The notes: generated from the letters alone by a model not told the origin. 64,000 nt of DNA from an uncultured Phycicoccus sp. (GCF_947495705.1 NZ_CANLZR010000007.1:62001-126000), one strand, 5' to 3'; shown: positions 35,886-47,627, counted from the stretch's first letter. Numbers and translations are program-made.

Positions 35886-37097
35886 CTAATCGGAGGTGAC
35901 GACGGCCGGCCCGCGTCGCCGGGGGTCGTAGTGCGGGAGCCACCGCAGCAGCCAGGCGCCACCGGCCAGGGTGAGCACGCCCACTCCGACGCTGGCCACC
36001 CCGATGGAGGCCACCGCTGCGAGCGCGGCGACGACGACCGCGGCCCCGTTGTGCCCGACGAGCGACAGCAGGCGCCACACCCCGAGGAAGGGAGCGCGCC
36101 CGGCGGCCGGGGCGGCGTCGGCGCCGAGGGTCATGACGATCCCCGACCCGAGCCCGTTGCCGACCGCCATGACGACCGCCACCGCGCCGACCGCCACGAG
36201 CGTGCTCGTCAGGGGGAGGACGAGGAGCCCTGCCCCGAGGAGGACCGTGACCGGCAGAGCGACCCAGATCCGCCCCCGCCGGTCCATGAGGGAGCCGGCC
36301 GGGTAGAAGAGGAGGACCTCGACGAACCCCGCCGCCCCGAAGACGAGCGCCGTCTCAGCGGCGGTGAGGCCGACGCTCTCGGCCCACAGCGGCACGACGA
36401 CGACCCGCGAGGACCGGGCCAGCCCGATGGCGAGCACGCCCAGGCCCACCCTGAGCAGGACCGCCCGGTGCCGCCGGACGACGTCGAGCACCCCGACCCG
36501 GGCGGCGGTGGCTCCGGGACCCCCCGGCGGAGCGTGCGCGGCCAGCTCGGGCGAGGCCCACGCGACCGCCGCCGCGAGCAGCCCGCCGGCCACCTGGACT
36601 ACGAACGCGGACTGCGGCCCCCAGACGTGGACCACGGGGGCGGCCACGAGCGGGCCGACGAAGAGCCCGATCCGGCCGACACCGCCGAGCGTCGACATCG
36701 CCCGCGCCCGCATCGACTCGGGCGCGGCGGCCGTCAGGTAGGACTGCCGGGCGAGCAGGAAGACGGCCCCGGTGGGACCGGTGAGCGCGATGGCCAGGGC
36801 GAGGATCGCGAGCGAGGGCGCGGCCAGGGCCAGTGCCGCCGCGGCGGCGTCGGCGACGCCCGCGAGGGCCAGGGCACGCCGCTCCCCGAGCCGGTCGACC
36901 AGCACTCCGGCCGGCACGGCCGACACGAGCTCGGAGACGGTGGCGATCCCCACGAACAGGGCGGCGACGGACACCGACGCGCCGAGGTCCCGGGCGCTCA
37001 GGGCGATGACGGGCAGCGTGGCACCCAGCCCGACCGACCACAGCGCGGTCGGGCCGAACGCCGGGATGGCCACCCGGCGGAGCGAGAAACTCTCCAT
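35886..37097 (-). CDS. MFS transporter
   Basis: MESFSLRRVAIPAFGPTALWSVGLGATLPVIALSARDLGASVSVAALFVG...VSAVPAGVLVDRLGERRAL; ~12 TM. Confidence 0.88.
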   Translation of the reverse strand: MESFSLRRVAIPAFGPTALWSVGLGATLPVIALSARDLGASVSVAALFVGIATVSELVSAVPAGVLVDRLGERRALALAGVADAAAAALALAAPSLAILALAIALTGPTGAVFLLARQSYLTAAAPESMRARAMSTLGGVGRIGLFVGPLVAAPVVHVWGPQSAFVVQVAGGLLAAAVAWASPELAAHAPPGGPGATAARVGVLDVVRRHRAVLLRVGLGVLAIGLARSSRVVVVPLWAESVGLTAAETALVFGAAGFVEVLLFYPAGSLMDRRGRIWVALPVTVLLGAGLLVLPLTSTLVAVGAVAVVMAVGNGLGSGIVMTLGADAAPAAGRAPFLGVWRLLSLVGHNGAAVVVAALAAVASIGVASVGVGVLTLAGGAWLLRWLPHYDPRRRGPAVVTSD

Positions 37098-37108
37098 CGG
37101 CCACTTCT

Positions 37109-37135
37109 CTTGATGTCGAACTACTTGATATCGAG
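37109..37135. promoter_or_regulatory. Two 12-bp near-palindromic repeats CTTGATRTCGAR 15 bp apart upstream of MFS gene; candidate operator
   Basis: cttgatgtcgaa (37109..37120) and cttgatatcgag (37124..37135), directly upstream of start at 37097. Confidence 0.55.
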
Positions 37136-37200
37136 AGATAAGCACAGACGCGTGACGCACGCAACAACCGCGGCCCGGGTCGCGTCGGTAGGTTGGCCGC

Positions 37201-37941
37201 GTGGAGTTGACCGTCCCCCACCGCTTCTGCGGGCCCCCCGAGTCCGGTAACGGCGGCTGGGTGAGCGGCGCCCTCGCCAGTCTCGCCCGCACCTCCGTCG
37301 ACCTGCCTGCCGTCAGCGTACGTCTCACATCTCCCCCGCCCCTGGGCAGGCCGCTGGACGTCGTCGTCGACCACCCCGACCCGCTGACGGGGACCGCGGT
37401 CCTGCAGCTCCTGGCCGACGACTCCCTCGTCGCCGCCGCCAGCGCCGTCCCGGCCCTCGACGGGACCACCCGGACGCCGGCCACGGTCGACGAGGCCCGG
37501 GCCGCGGAGGACCGGTACGAGGGCGACACCGACCACCCGTTCCCCACGTGCTTCTCGTGCGGTCCGCAGCGGGAGCCGGGCGATGCGCTGTGCCTGCGGC
37601 CGGGCCCGCTCGACGACGGCTCCCGTCGCTACGCGACGACGTGGACCGTCCCCGACGACGTCACCGTGCCGGTCGTGTGGGCCGCCCTCGACTGCCCGGG
37701 CGGCTGGTCCGCCGGGATCGCCGGGCGCCCGATGGTCCTCGGGACCATGGCCGCCCAGGTGTGGCGCCGGCCCGAGCCGGGCGAGACCACCGTCGTCACG
37801 GCCTGGCCGCGCGCGGCGCAGGGGCGGCGGTACTGGTCCGCGAGCACCCTGCACGACGCCGACGGTGAGCTGCTCGCTCGCGCCGAGGCCACCTGGATCG
37901 CGGTCGACCCCTCGTCCATCCGCCCCCGGAAGAGCTCGTGA
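37201..37941 (+). CDS. Hypothetical protein, thioesterase/hotdog-like
   Basis: FPTCFSCGPQREPGDALCLRPGPL...VVWAALDCPGGWSA...; ATGA-like overlap with next gene. Confidence 0.75.
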   Translation: MELTVPHRFCGPPESGNGGWVSGALASLARTSVDLPAVSVRLTSPPPLGRPLDVVVDHPDPLTGTAVLQLLADDSLVAAASAVPALDGTTRTPATVDEARAAEDRYEGDTDHPFPTCFSCGPQREPGDALCLRPGPLDDGSRRYATTWTVPDDVTVPVVWAALDCPGGWSAGIAGRPMVLGTMAAQVWRRPEPGETTVVTAWPRAAQGRRYWSASTLHDADGELLARAEATWIAVDPSSIRPRKSS

Positions 37942-38699
37942 CCACCGGCCCCGACGCGCGCCGCACCGCCGTCGTCACCGGCGCGAGCAGCGGCATCGGG
38001 GCCGCCACCGCACGGCTGCTGGCCGCCCAGGGCTTCCGCGTCGTGTGCGCCGCACGCCGCGCCGACCGCGTCGCGGCACTCGCCGCCGACATCGACGGGG
38101 TGGCCGTCCCGTGCGACGTCACCGACGACGGCCAGGTCGCTGCCCTGGCCGAGGCCGCGGGCCCCGTGGTGAGCGTCCTGGTCAACAACGCCGGCGGGGC
38201 CCTCGGGCTCGAGCCCGTGGCCGAGGCGGACGTCGACCTGTGGCAGCGGATGTTCGACACCAACGTCCTCGGCACCCTCAAGGTGACCAAGGCGCTGCTG
38301 CCCGCGCTCGTGGCGGCCGGCGGGCCCGGCATCATCGTCAACGTCGGGTCCATCGCCGGGCTGCTCGCGTACGAGGGCGGCGGCGGCTACACCGTCGCCA
38401 AGCACGGCGTCCACGTCATGACAGAGACCCTGCGCCTCGAGCTCTTCGACCAGCCGGTCCGGGTCACCGAGATCGCGCCGGGCATGGTGCACACCGACGA
38501 GTTCGCGCTCACCCGGTTCGGCGGCGACCGGCAGAAGGCCGACACGGTCTACGCAGGCGTCCCGGGGCCGCTGGTCGCCGACGACGTCGCGGAGGCCATC
38601 GTGTGGATGGCGACCCGCCCGGCGCACGTCAACGTCGACCTCCTCGTCCTCAAGCCGCGCGCGCAGGCGGCCCCGCACAAGGTCCACCGCACCTCCTGA
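37938..38699 (+). CDS. SDR family NAD(P)-dependent oxidoreductase
   Basis: AVVTGASSGIGAATARLLAAQGFRVVCAARR; NNAGGALG; GGGGYTVAKHGVH (YxxxK). Confidence 0.95.
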   Translation: MTTGPDARRTAVVTGASSGIGAATARLLAAQGFRVVCAARRADRVAALAADIDGVAVPCDVTDDGQVAALAEAAGPVVSVLVNNAGGALGLEPVAEADVDLWQRMFDTNVLGTLKVTKALLPALVAAGGPGIIVNVGSIAGLLAYEGGGGYTVAKHGVHVMTETLRLELFDQPVRVTEIAPGMVHTDEFALTRFGGDRQKADTVYAGVPGPLVADDVAEAIVWMATRPAHVNVDLLVLKPRAQAAPHKVHRTS

Positions 38700-38724
38700 C
38701 GCCCCGGCCGCCTCCTCGTCGAAC

Positions 38725-38772
38725 GACGAGAACATGCCGTGACCCCTGCACCCCGCGCGGCATGTTCTCGTC
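38725..38772. terminator. Long perfect inverted repeat after SDR gene
   Basis: gacgagaacatgccg (38725..38739) / cggcatgttctcgtc (38758..38772), 18-nt loop; no U-tract. Confidence 0.55.
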
Positions 38773-38799
38773 TGTCGACCGTGGACCTATCGTCGGGGC

Positions 38800-39330
38800 G
38801 TGGAGCCGTACCGGGAGGCACTCACCGCCGGCGGGCATACGAACTCGCTGGGCCGGGCCGGCGAGGTGCTCGCGGACGTGCAGGGCGACCGCGCGCGGCT
38901 CCCCGAGCTCTTCGCCTGCATCTCGGACCCGGACGCCTGGGTGCGGATGCGGGCGGTCGACACCTTCGAGAAGCTCGTCCGGTCCGACCCTGCCTGCGCC
39001 GGTCCCTACGTCGAGGACATCGTCACCGTCCTCACCCGCAGCGACCAGCCGTCCGTCCAGTGGCACGTCGCCCAGCTGTTCGACGTCATCGAGCTCACCG
39101 CGGCCCAGCGGGAGACGGCCGTGGCGTGGCTGACCGCCCGGGTGGCGACGACCGACGTCGACTGGATCGTCGCGACGCAGGCGATGACGACCCTCCTGGG
39201 CTTCGCCCGGCGAGGGGTCGTCGCGTCGGAGAACCTGCGGCCCCTGCTCGAGGTGCAGGCCGGGCACCGCTCGGCGGCGGTGCGGCGCAAGGCCGCCGCG
39301 TTCCTCGCCGCGCTGCCCGACGGCGGCTGA
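38800..39330 (+). CDS. Hypothetical HEAT-like repeat protein
   Basis: LPELFACISDPDAWVRMRAVDTFEKLVRSDP...VQWHVAQLFDVIELTAAQR...VRRKAAAFLAAL. Confidence 0.75.
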   Translation: MEPYREALTAGGHTNSLGRAGEVLADVQGDRARLPELFACISDPDAWVRMRAVDTFEKLVRSDPACAGPYVEDIVTVLTRSDQPSVQWHVAQLFDVIELTAAQRETAVAWLTARVATTDVDWIVATQAMTTLLGFARRGVVASENLRPLLEVQAGHRSAAVRRKAAAFLAALPDGG

Positions 39331-39368
39331 CCCGGCGCCCGCGCCCGGGCCTCGGCCGGCCGGGAGCA

Positions 39369-40046
39369 TCAGGGCTGGCGGCGGCTCAGCCCCCAGGACG
39401 TGGCGTCGTCGAGGTCGCCCTCGCCGGTCCGGGTGTAGACGAGCCGGTCGTGCAGCCGGTTCCGCCGACCGGCCCAGAGCTCGATCTCGTCGCAGACGAT
39501 GCGGAACCCACCCCAGAAGTCCGGCACCGGGACGTCCTCGACGGAGCCGTGGTCCGGGAACTCCTCCGCCCGCTGCCGGTACGCGGCCTCGAGGTCGGCG
39601 CGCGACCCGATCGGCCGCGACTGGTCCGAGGCCCACGCCGAGATCCGGGAGGCCCACGGCCGCGACCGCCAGTACTCCTCGACCTCCGCCCGGTCGAGCG
39701 CGACGGCCCGGCCGCGGAAACGCACGGCGCGGTACATGGCCGGCCAGGTGAGCCCCGCGGCGATGTGCGGGTTGACCGCCAGCTCCTGCCCCTTGGCCGA
39801 GGTGACCGCGGTGACGAACCCGGGCCCACGCTCGTCGAGGAAGCGCATGAGCACGGTGCGCACGTTGGGGCGGCCGTCGGCGTCGACCGTCGCCACCGCG
39901 GCGGCGAGCGGCTCGAAGACGTCGGACTCGGACTCGGACCGGCGGACGGCGTCGTCGACCCAGGCCCGGACCTGCGCGTACGGGGTGTCGAGGAGCTGGT
40001 CCTCGGCGAGGCCGTCACCGGTGTAGTCGACGCGTCTGGGGTCCAT
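39369..40046 (-). CDS. pdxH: Pyridoxamine 5'-phosphate oxidase
   Basis: NVRTVLMRFLDERG...YWRSRPWASRISAWASDQSRPI...VPVPDFWGGFRIVCDEIELWAGRRNRLHDRLVYTR. Confidence 0.96.
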   Translation of the reverse strand: MDPRRVDYTGDGLAEDQLLDTPYAQVRAWVDDAVRRSESESDVFEPLAAAVATVDADGRPNVRTVLMRFLDERGPGFVTAVTSAKGQELAVNPHIAAGLTWPAMYRAVRFRGRAVALDRAEVEEYWRSRPWASRISAWASDQSRPIGSRADLEAAYRQRAEEFPDHGSVEDVPVPDFWGGFRIVCDEIELWAGRRNRLHDRLVYTRTGEGDLDDATSWGLSRRQP

Positions 40047-40177
40047 GCCGCCAGCGTAGGCCGCCCCCCTCTTCCCGACCTTTCATGCTGCGGTCCGCGC
40101 GAACCGCCGTCCAGGGGCTGGTGAGGCGGACGCAGGCCTGATAAGTCGGGAAGCCGTCGGGGGGCTAGCCTCGCGCC

Positions 40178-41122
40178 ATGACCGATTCCGCGCGCATCGC
40201 GCTGCTCATCGACGCCGACAACGCGCGAGCCCGACGGATCGACGTCATCCTCGGCGAGCTGTCGGCCTTCGGCGAGACGAGTATCCGTCGCGCGTACGGG
40301 AACTGGACCAAGGCGGGCCTCAAGGGGTGGCAGGAGGTCCTGCACGAGAACGCCATCCGCCCGATGCAGCAGTTCGACCAGACCAAGGGCAAGAACGCGA
40401 GCGACATCGCGCTGGCCGTCGACGCCGTTGAGATCCTGCACACCCAGCGCCCGGACGCCTTCGCGATCGTCTCGTCCGACGCCGACTTCACCCCGCTCGT
40501 CATGCACCTGCGCGAGCACGGCGTCGCCGTCTACGGCTTCGGGGACGCCAAGACCCCCGGCCCGTTCCAGAGCGCGTGCACGAAGTTCCTCGTCCTCGAC
40601 CGGCTGTCGGCCGCGAGCGGCCAGACCGAGCCGGCGGCCGCCGTCGAGGACGACGCGACGAACGGCTCCGACACCGGGACCGCGCCGACGTCCGGACGCA
40701 CCCCGGCGAAGAAGGCCGGCGCGACGGGGCGGACGGCGCGCAGCGCCACCGCGCCCGCGACGACGGCCACGCCCGACGACTCCGCGACGGCGAGGAAGAC
40801 CACCGCCGCGAAGGCCACCAAAGCCGCCAAGGCGACGGCGCAGGCCGCGACCTCCCCGGCCGCCGGGCGCGCGACCCGCGCACAGCTCCGCCAGGACACC
40901 CGGCTCGTCGCGCTGCTCCGCCGCGCCGTCGACAGCGCGGCCGACGACTCGGGCTGGGCCAAGATCGGCACCGTCGGGCAGCGCATCTCGAACCAGTCGT
41001 CCTTCGACTCGCGCAACTACGGCTACGCCAAGCTGAGCCGGCTCATCGAGGCCACCGAGCTGTTCGAGATCCGCGACCCCGGCACCCCCGACATGGCGGT
41101 GCGCGACCCCCGCGCCGGCTGA
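40178..41122 (+). CDS. NYN domain protein with C-terminal OST-HTH/LOTUS-like domain
   Basis: IALLIDADNARARRIDVILGEL...GKNASDIALAVDAVEIL...FAIVSSDADFTPLVMHLREHG; C-term WAKIGTVGQRISNQSSFDSRNYGYAKLSRLIEATELFEI. Confidence 0.9.
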   Translation: MTDSARIALLIDADNARARRIDVILGELSAFGETSIRRAYGNWTKAGLKGWQEVLHENAIRPMQQFDQTKGKNASDIALAVDAVEILHTQRPDAFAIVSSDADFTPLVMHLREHGVAVYGFGDAKTPGPFQSACTKFLVLDRLSAASGQTEPAAAVEDDATNGSDTGTAPTSGRTPAKKAGATGRTARSATAPATTATPDDSATARKTTAAKATKAAKATAQAATSPAAGRATRAQLRQDTRLVALLRRAVDSAADDSGWAKIGTVGQRISNQSSFDSRNYGYAKLSRLIEATELFEIRDPGTPDMAVRDPRAG

Positions 41123-41224
41123 GCGGGGCCGTGTCCATCCCCGCGGTCCAGGGGTGGGAGCACGGGGGCGACGACGTGCACAATGGGCCGCGCGACAACG
41201 GCGACGAGCGATAGGACACCCCGT

Positions 41225-43652
<2,428 letters not shown>

Positions 43653-43704
43653 GCAGAACGTCCGAGCGGACGGCGCGCCCACACCGGGGCGGCGCCGAGC
43701 AGGG

Positions 43705-43791
43705 TCAGCGGGCCACGGCGTAGACGACCGCGACGACGAGGAGCACGGCGAGCACCCCGAGCGTCATCCGGCGCCGGAACAGCGGGGTCAT
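43705..43791 (-). CDS. 28-aa single-TM microprotein, ATGA-coupled to MFS gene
   Basis: MTPLFRRRMTLGVLAVLLVVAVVYAVAR; start overlaps MFS stop by 4 nt. Confidence 0.6.
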   Translation of the reverse strand: MTPLFRRRMTLGVLAVLLVVAVVYAVAR

Positions 43792-45095
43792 CGCGCGGGC
43801 TCCGGCATGGGCACGTGGGCGTCGTCCCGCTCGCGCGTGACCGGGGAGGTCGACACGGTGACGCGCGGGCGGCGCTGCGACTCGTAGCTCACCCGGACAT
43901 TCTCGGCCCGCGCCAGCCACACCGACACCGCGACGAGGGTGAGGCCGACGGCGACGGCCCCCACCCCGATGGTCCAGCGCGGCCCGAACTGCTCGCTGAT
44001 CCAGCCGATCATCGGCGCCCCCGCGGGGGTCCCGCCCATGAAGATCGCCATGTACAGGGCCATGACGCGGCCCCGCATCTCGGGGGCGACCCTGGTCTGC
44101 ACCATGGCGTTGGCGGTCGTCAGGGCGGTGAGCGCGGTGAGACCCACCGGCACCAGGGCGGCGGCGAAGGTCCAGAACGTCGGCGCGCTCGCGGCGGCCG
44201 CGGCGGCCACGGCGAACCCGAGCAGCGCCAGGAGGAGCACCCGGAGCCGGGGCTCCTTCCGCCGGGCCGACAGCAGCGCCGCCGTGAGCGAGCCGATCGC
44301 GAGGATCGACCCGAGCAGCCCGAACTCGCTCGCGCCCTTGTCGAACACCTTGGTCGCCATGAGCGCCATCGTGATCTGGAAGTTCATGCCGAAGGTGCCG
44401 AGCACGAAGACGAGCAGCATGACGAGCTGCAGGTCGCGCCGCTGCCGCACGTAGGCGAAGCCCTCACGGATCCCCCCGCGGCCCTTGGCGCGCGCCGGCG
44501 AGCGGAGGTCGGCCACGGAGAGCATCCCGAGGGCCGCGAGCACGAAGACGAAGGTCAGGGTGTTGAGCAGCAGCGCCTCTCCGGTCCCCCACCAGGCGAT
44601 GACGAGACCCGCGACGCCGGGACCGATGAGCCGGCCGCCGTTGAAGGACGCCGAGTTGAGCGCCACCGCGTTCGCGAGCTTGTCGGGCGGCACCATCTCG
44701 GAGACGAAGACCTGGCGCGCCGGGTTGTCGATGGCCGTCGTCACCCCCTGGAGAAGGGCGATGACGTAGACGTGCCACAGCTGGGCCAGCCCGGTGACGG
44801 CCAGCACGCCGAGCACCAGGCTCGAGAGCGCGAGCATGCTCTGGGTCGCGAGGAGGATCCGCCGCCGGGAGAAGCGGTCGGCGATGAGGCCGCTCCACGG
44901 CGCGAGGAGCAGGAACGGCAGGAACTGGAGCCCGGTGACGACGCCGAGCGCGGTGGCCGACCCGGCGGTGAGCACCGTGAGGACGAGCCAGTCCTGGCCC
45001 ACGCGGCCGACCCACGTGCCGATGTTCGAGACGAAGCCACCGAGGAACCAGAGGCGGTAGTTGCGGACCTCGAGCGAGGTGAAGGTGGGGCTCAC
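43788..45095 (-). CDS. MFS transporter (MDR-type)
   Basis: FTSLEVRNYRLWFLGGFVSNIGTWVGRVGQDWLVL; APWSGLIADRFSRRRIL; RVAPEMRGRVMALYMAIFMGGTPAGAP. GTGA overlap with MarR. Confidence 0.93.
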   Translation of the reverse strand: MSPTFTSLEVRNYRLWFLGGFVSNIGTWVGRVGQDWLVLTVLTAGSATALGVVTGLQFLPFLLLAPWSGLIADRFSRRRILLATQSMLALSSLVLGVLAVTGLAQLWHVYVIALLQGVTTAIDNPARQVFVSEMVPPDKLANAVALNSASFNGGRLIGPGVAGLVIAWWGTGEALLLNTLTFVFVLAALGMLSVADLRSPARAKGRGGIREGFAYVRQRRDLQLVMLLVFVLGTFGMNFQITMALMATKVFDKGASEFGLLGSILAIGSLTAALLSARRKEPRLRVLLLALLGFAVAAAAAASAPTFWTFAAALVPVGLTALTALTTANAMVQTRVAPEMRGRVMALYMAIFMGGTPAGAPMIGWISEQFGPRWTIGVGAVAVGLTLVAVSVWLARAENVRVSYESQRRPRVTVSTSPVTRERDDAHVPMPEPAR

Positions 45096-45574
45096 TCGGC
45101 CGCCACCCGTTCCAGGAGCGCGGTCGCGTCGACGAGCAGGGCCCGCTCGGCGTCGGTGAGGTGCTCGAGCCGGGTCGCGAGCCACAGGTCCCGGCGCCGC
45201 CGGGTCTCCTTGATCGTCTGCTTGCCCTGCGCGGTGAGCGAGAGGATGACCTGGCGCCCGTCGGTGGGGTCGTCGGAGCGGGCGACGAGTCCCCGCTCGA
45301 CGAGGGTGTTGACCGTCCGGGTCACGCTCGGCGCCGACACCTGCTCGATCTCGGCGAGCTCCTTGGGCGTCCGGGGTCCGCCCTCGAGCCTGACGAGGAC
45401 CGAGAACTGGTGCGGCGCAACGTCCGTCCTGCTCTCGAAGCGCACCCGGCGCGAGATCCGCATGCAGGCCATCCGCAGGTCGCTGGTCAGGCGGTCCTTC
45501 TGCGTCCGGGACATCGTCGGGGTGGGTGCGGGCACGGGGTTCTCCAGCAGGGGGTCGTCGTCAGTAGTTAGCAC
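45092..45574 (-). CDS. MarR family transcriptional regulator
   Basis: SRTDVAPHQFSVLVRLEGGPRTPKELAEIEQVSAPSVTRTVNTLVERGLVARSDDPTDGRQVILSLTAQGKQ. Confidence 0.95.
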   Translation of the reverse strand: MLTTDDDPLLENPVPAPTPTMSRTQKDRLTSDLRMACMRISRRVRFESRTDVAPHQFSVLVRLEGGPRTPKELAEIEQVSAPSVTRTVNTLVERGLVARSDDPTDGRQVILSLTAQGKQTIKETRRRRDLWLATRLEHLTDAERALLVDATALLERVAAE

Positions 45575-45596
45575 AACTCATTACCTGTGCTAACTA
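45565..45596. promoter_or_regulatory. Candidate MarR operator: perfect 11-bp inverted repeat, 10-bp spacer
   Basis: tagttagcaca-actcattacc-tgtgctaacta overlapping the marR start region. Confidence 0.75.
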
Positions 45597-45678
45597 TTCC
45601 ACGAGACGCCGCCCCAGGGGGCGCCCGGGTCCACGCACGACATCGTCAGCGCTGCACGACCTCGGAGGTCGCGTCACG

Positions 45679-45709
45679 CTGACGTTCCGGGGTGACCCCG
45701 GAACGTCAG
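45679..45709. terminator. 15-1-15 bp perfect palindrome between marR upstream region and NCS2 permease 3' end
   Basis: ctgacgttccggggt-g-accccggaacgtcag. Confidence 0.75.
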
Positions 45710-45724
45710 GCGGCGCCCGGCCGG

Positions 45725-47224
45725 TCAGCCGGTGACCAGACCGGTGATCGGCTCGATGAAGAAGTAGACGACGAAGAGCGCCGCCGTGCCCCACATCATG
45801 GGGTGGATGTCGGCGACCTTGCCGCGCACCACCTTGATGAGCACGAACGCGACGAAGCCGGCCCCGATGCCCACCGTGATCGAGTACGTGAAGGGCATGA
45901 GGATGATCGTGAGGAAGGCCGGGATCGCGATGTCCAGGTCGTCCCAGCTGATCTCGGTGACCTGCTGCATCATGAGGAAGCCGACGAGCACCAGCGCCGG
46001 GACGGCGGCCTCGTTCGGGATGACCTGCACCAGCGGCGCGAACACGACCGCCACGAGGAACAGCAGCCCGGAGACCACGGACGCCAGCCCGGTCCGGGCG
46101 CCCTCGCCCACACCGGACGCCGACTCGATGTACGAGGTGTTCGACGAGACTCCCGCCGCACCGCCGGCGGCCGCCGCGACCGAGTCGACGACGAGGATCC
46201 GCTGGGTGTTCGGCGGGTTCCCCTGCTCGTCGAGCAGCCCGGCCTCGGCGCCGATCGCCGTCATCGTGCCCATCGTGTCGAAGAAGTCGGCGAGCATGAG
46301 CGTGAAGACGAGCAGGACCGCCGCGACGACGCCGACCCGCGAGAACGACCCGAGCAGGCTGAACTCCCCGAGGGTCCCGAAGTTGACCGCCGCGATCTCG
46401 TCGGGCCAGCGGGGGACGTTGAGGTTCCAGCCCGTCGGGTTGACGATGTTGTTGCCCTCGGAGTCGACGCCGGTGACCGTGGGGCCGACCTTCGCGAGGG
46501 CCTCGACGACGAACGCGACGACGGTCATCGTGACGATCGAGATGATGATCGCGCCCTTCACCTTGCGCACCCACAGGGCGATGATGAGGACGAGCCCGAG
46601 CGCGAACACGAGCGACGGCCACCCGGCGAGCTGGCCACCGACCCCGAGCTCGACGGGCACCGGGCCCGCGCCGGTGCGGCGCACGAACCCGGCGTCGACC
46701 AGCCCGATGAGCGCGATGAACAGACCGATGCCCACCGAGATGGCGACCTTGAGCTGCGCCGGGACGGCCCGGAACACCGCCTGCCGGAACCCGGTGAGCA
46801 CGAGGACGAGGATGATGACGCCCTCGAGGACGACGAGACCCATGGCGTCCGCCCAGGTCATCTGGCTCGCGACGGCGTATGCGACGAAGGCGTTGAGCCC
46901 GAGGCCGGTCGCCAGGGCGAGCGGGTAGTTGGCGACGACCCCCATGAGGATCGTCAGCACGCCGGCGACGAGCGCGGTGCCCGCGGCGATGGCCGCGAGG
47001 TTGGGGGCGTCGCCGCCGCCGAGGTACTTGCCGTCCGCGTCCTGCACGTACCCGAGGATCAGCGGGTTGAGCACGACGATGTAGGCCATCGTGAAGAAGG
47101 TGGCGACGCCACCGCGCACCTCCCGGCCGACCGTCGAGCCGCGCTCGTGGATGCGGAAGTAGCGGTCCAGTCGGCTGCCCGGAGCCGTGCCCGCGGGCGT
47201 GGTGGTGGTGGAGGTCGAGGCCAT
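45725..47224 (-). CDS. NCS2 family purine/xanthine-type permease
   Basis: TVGREVRGGVATFFTMAYIVVLNPLIL; ATGLGLNAFVAYAV; FFDTMGTMTAIGAEAGLLDEQGNPPNTQRILVVDS; GVSSNTSYIESASGV. Confidence 0.94.
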   Translation of the reverse strand: MASTSTTTTPAGTAPGSRLDRYFRIHERGSTVGREVRGGVATFFTMAYIVVLNPLILGYVQDADGKYLGGGDAPNLAAIAAGTALVAGVLTILMGVVANYPLALATGLGLNAFVAYAVASQMTWADAMGLVVLEGVIILVLVLTGFRQAVFRAVPAQLKVAISVGIGLFIALIGLVDAGFVRRTGAGPVPVELGVGGQLAGWPSLVFALGLVLIIALWVRKVKGAIIISIVTMTVVAFVVEALAKVGPTVTGVDSEGNNIVNPTGWNLNVPRWPDEIAAVNFGTLGEFSLLGSFSRVGVVAAVLLVFTLMLADFFDTMGTMTAIGAEAGLLDEQGNPPNTQRILVVDSVAAAAGGAAGVSSNTSYIESASGVGEGARTGLASVVSGLLFLVAVVFAPLVQVIPNEAAVPALVLVGFLMMQQVTEISWDDLDIAIPAFLTIILMPFTYSITVGIGAGFVAFVLIKVVRGKVADIHPMMWGTAALFVVYFFIEPITGLVTG

Positions 47225-47350
47225 GGCGAGCAGGCTAATGGCGGGCCGGGGTTCGCGCGTGGCGGGGGTGTCCCGGCGAGACGGGGCGCGGCGGCCGGCT
47301 CGTACGACGCCGCCCGGACCCGCGCCTGCCGCCCTGGCTACGCTGGGCCG

Positions 47351-47617
47351 GTGACCGACGAGACCCGCGAGCCCGACCGCGACGGCGGAGTCCTCGGCGA
47401 CGCGGCCCCGGTCGACCCGCCGCACGTCCCGACCATGACGATCGCGCTGGTCGGCACCGGCCTCTGGGCACTCGCGCTGGTCATCACCCTCGTCGTCCCG
47501 GCACTGCACACGGGCGAGCGGTCCTGGTGGCCCTGGGCGTGCGTCACCGGCATCGCGCTCGGAGTCTTCGCGTGGTGGTACGTCCGCCGCGGCCGGGGGA
47601 ACGCCGCCGACGCCTGA
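47351..47617 (+). CDS. DUF2530-type small membrane protein
   Basis: Two TM segments; TIALVGTGLWALALVITLVVPAL...WWPWACVTGIALGVFAWWYVRR. Confidence 0.8.
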   Translation: MTDETREPDRDGGVLGDAAPVDPPHVPTMTIALVGTGLWALALVITLVVPALHTGERSWWPWACVTGIALGVFAWWYVRRGRGNAADA

Positions 47618-47627
47618 CCCCGCGACG

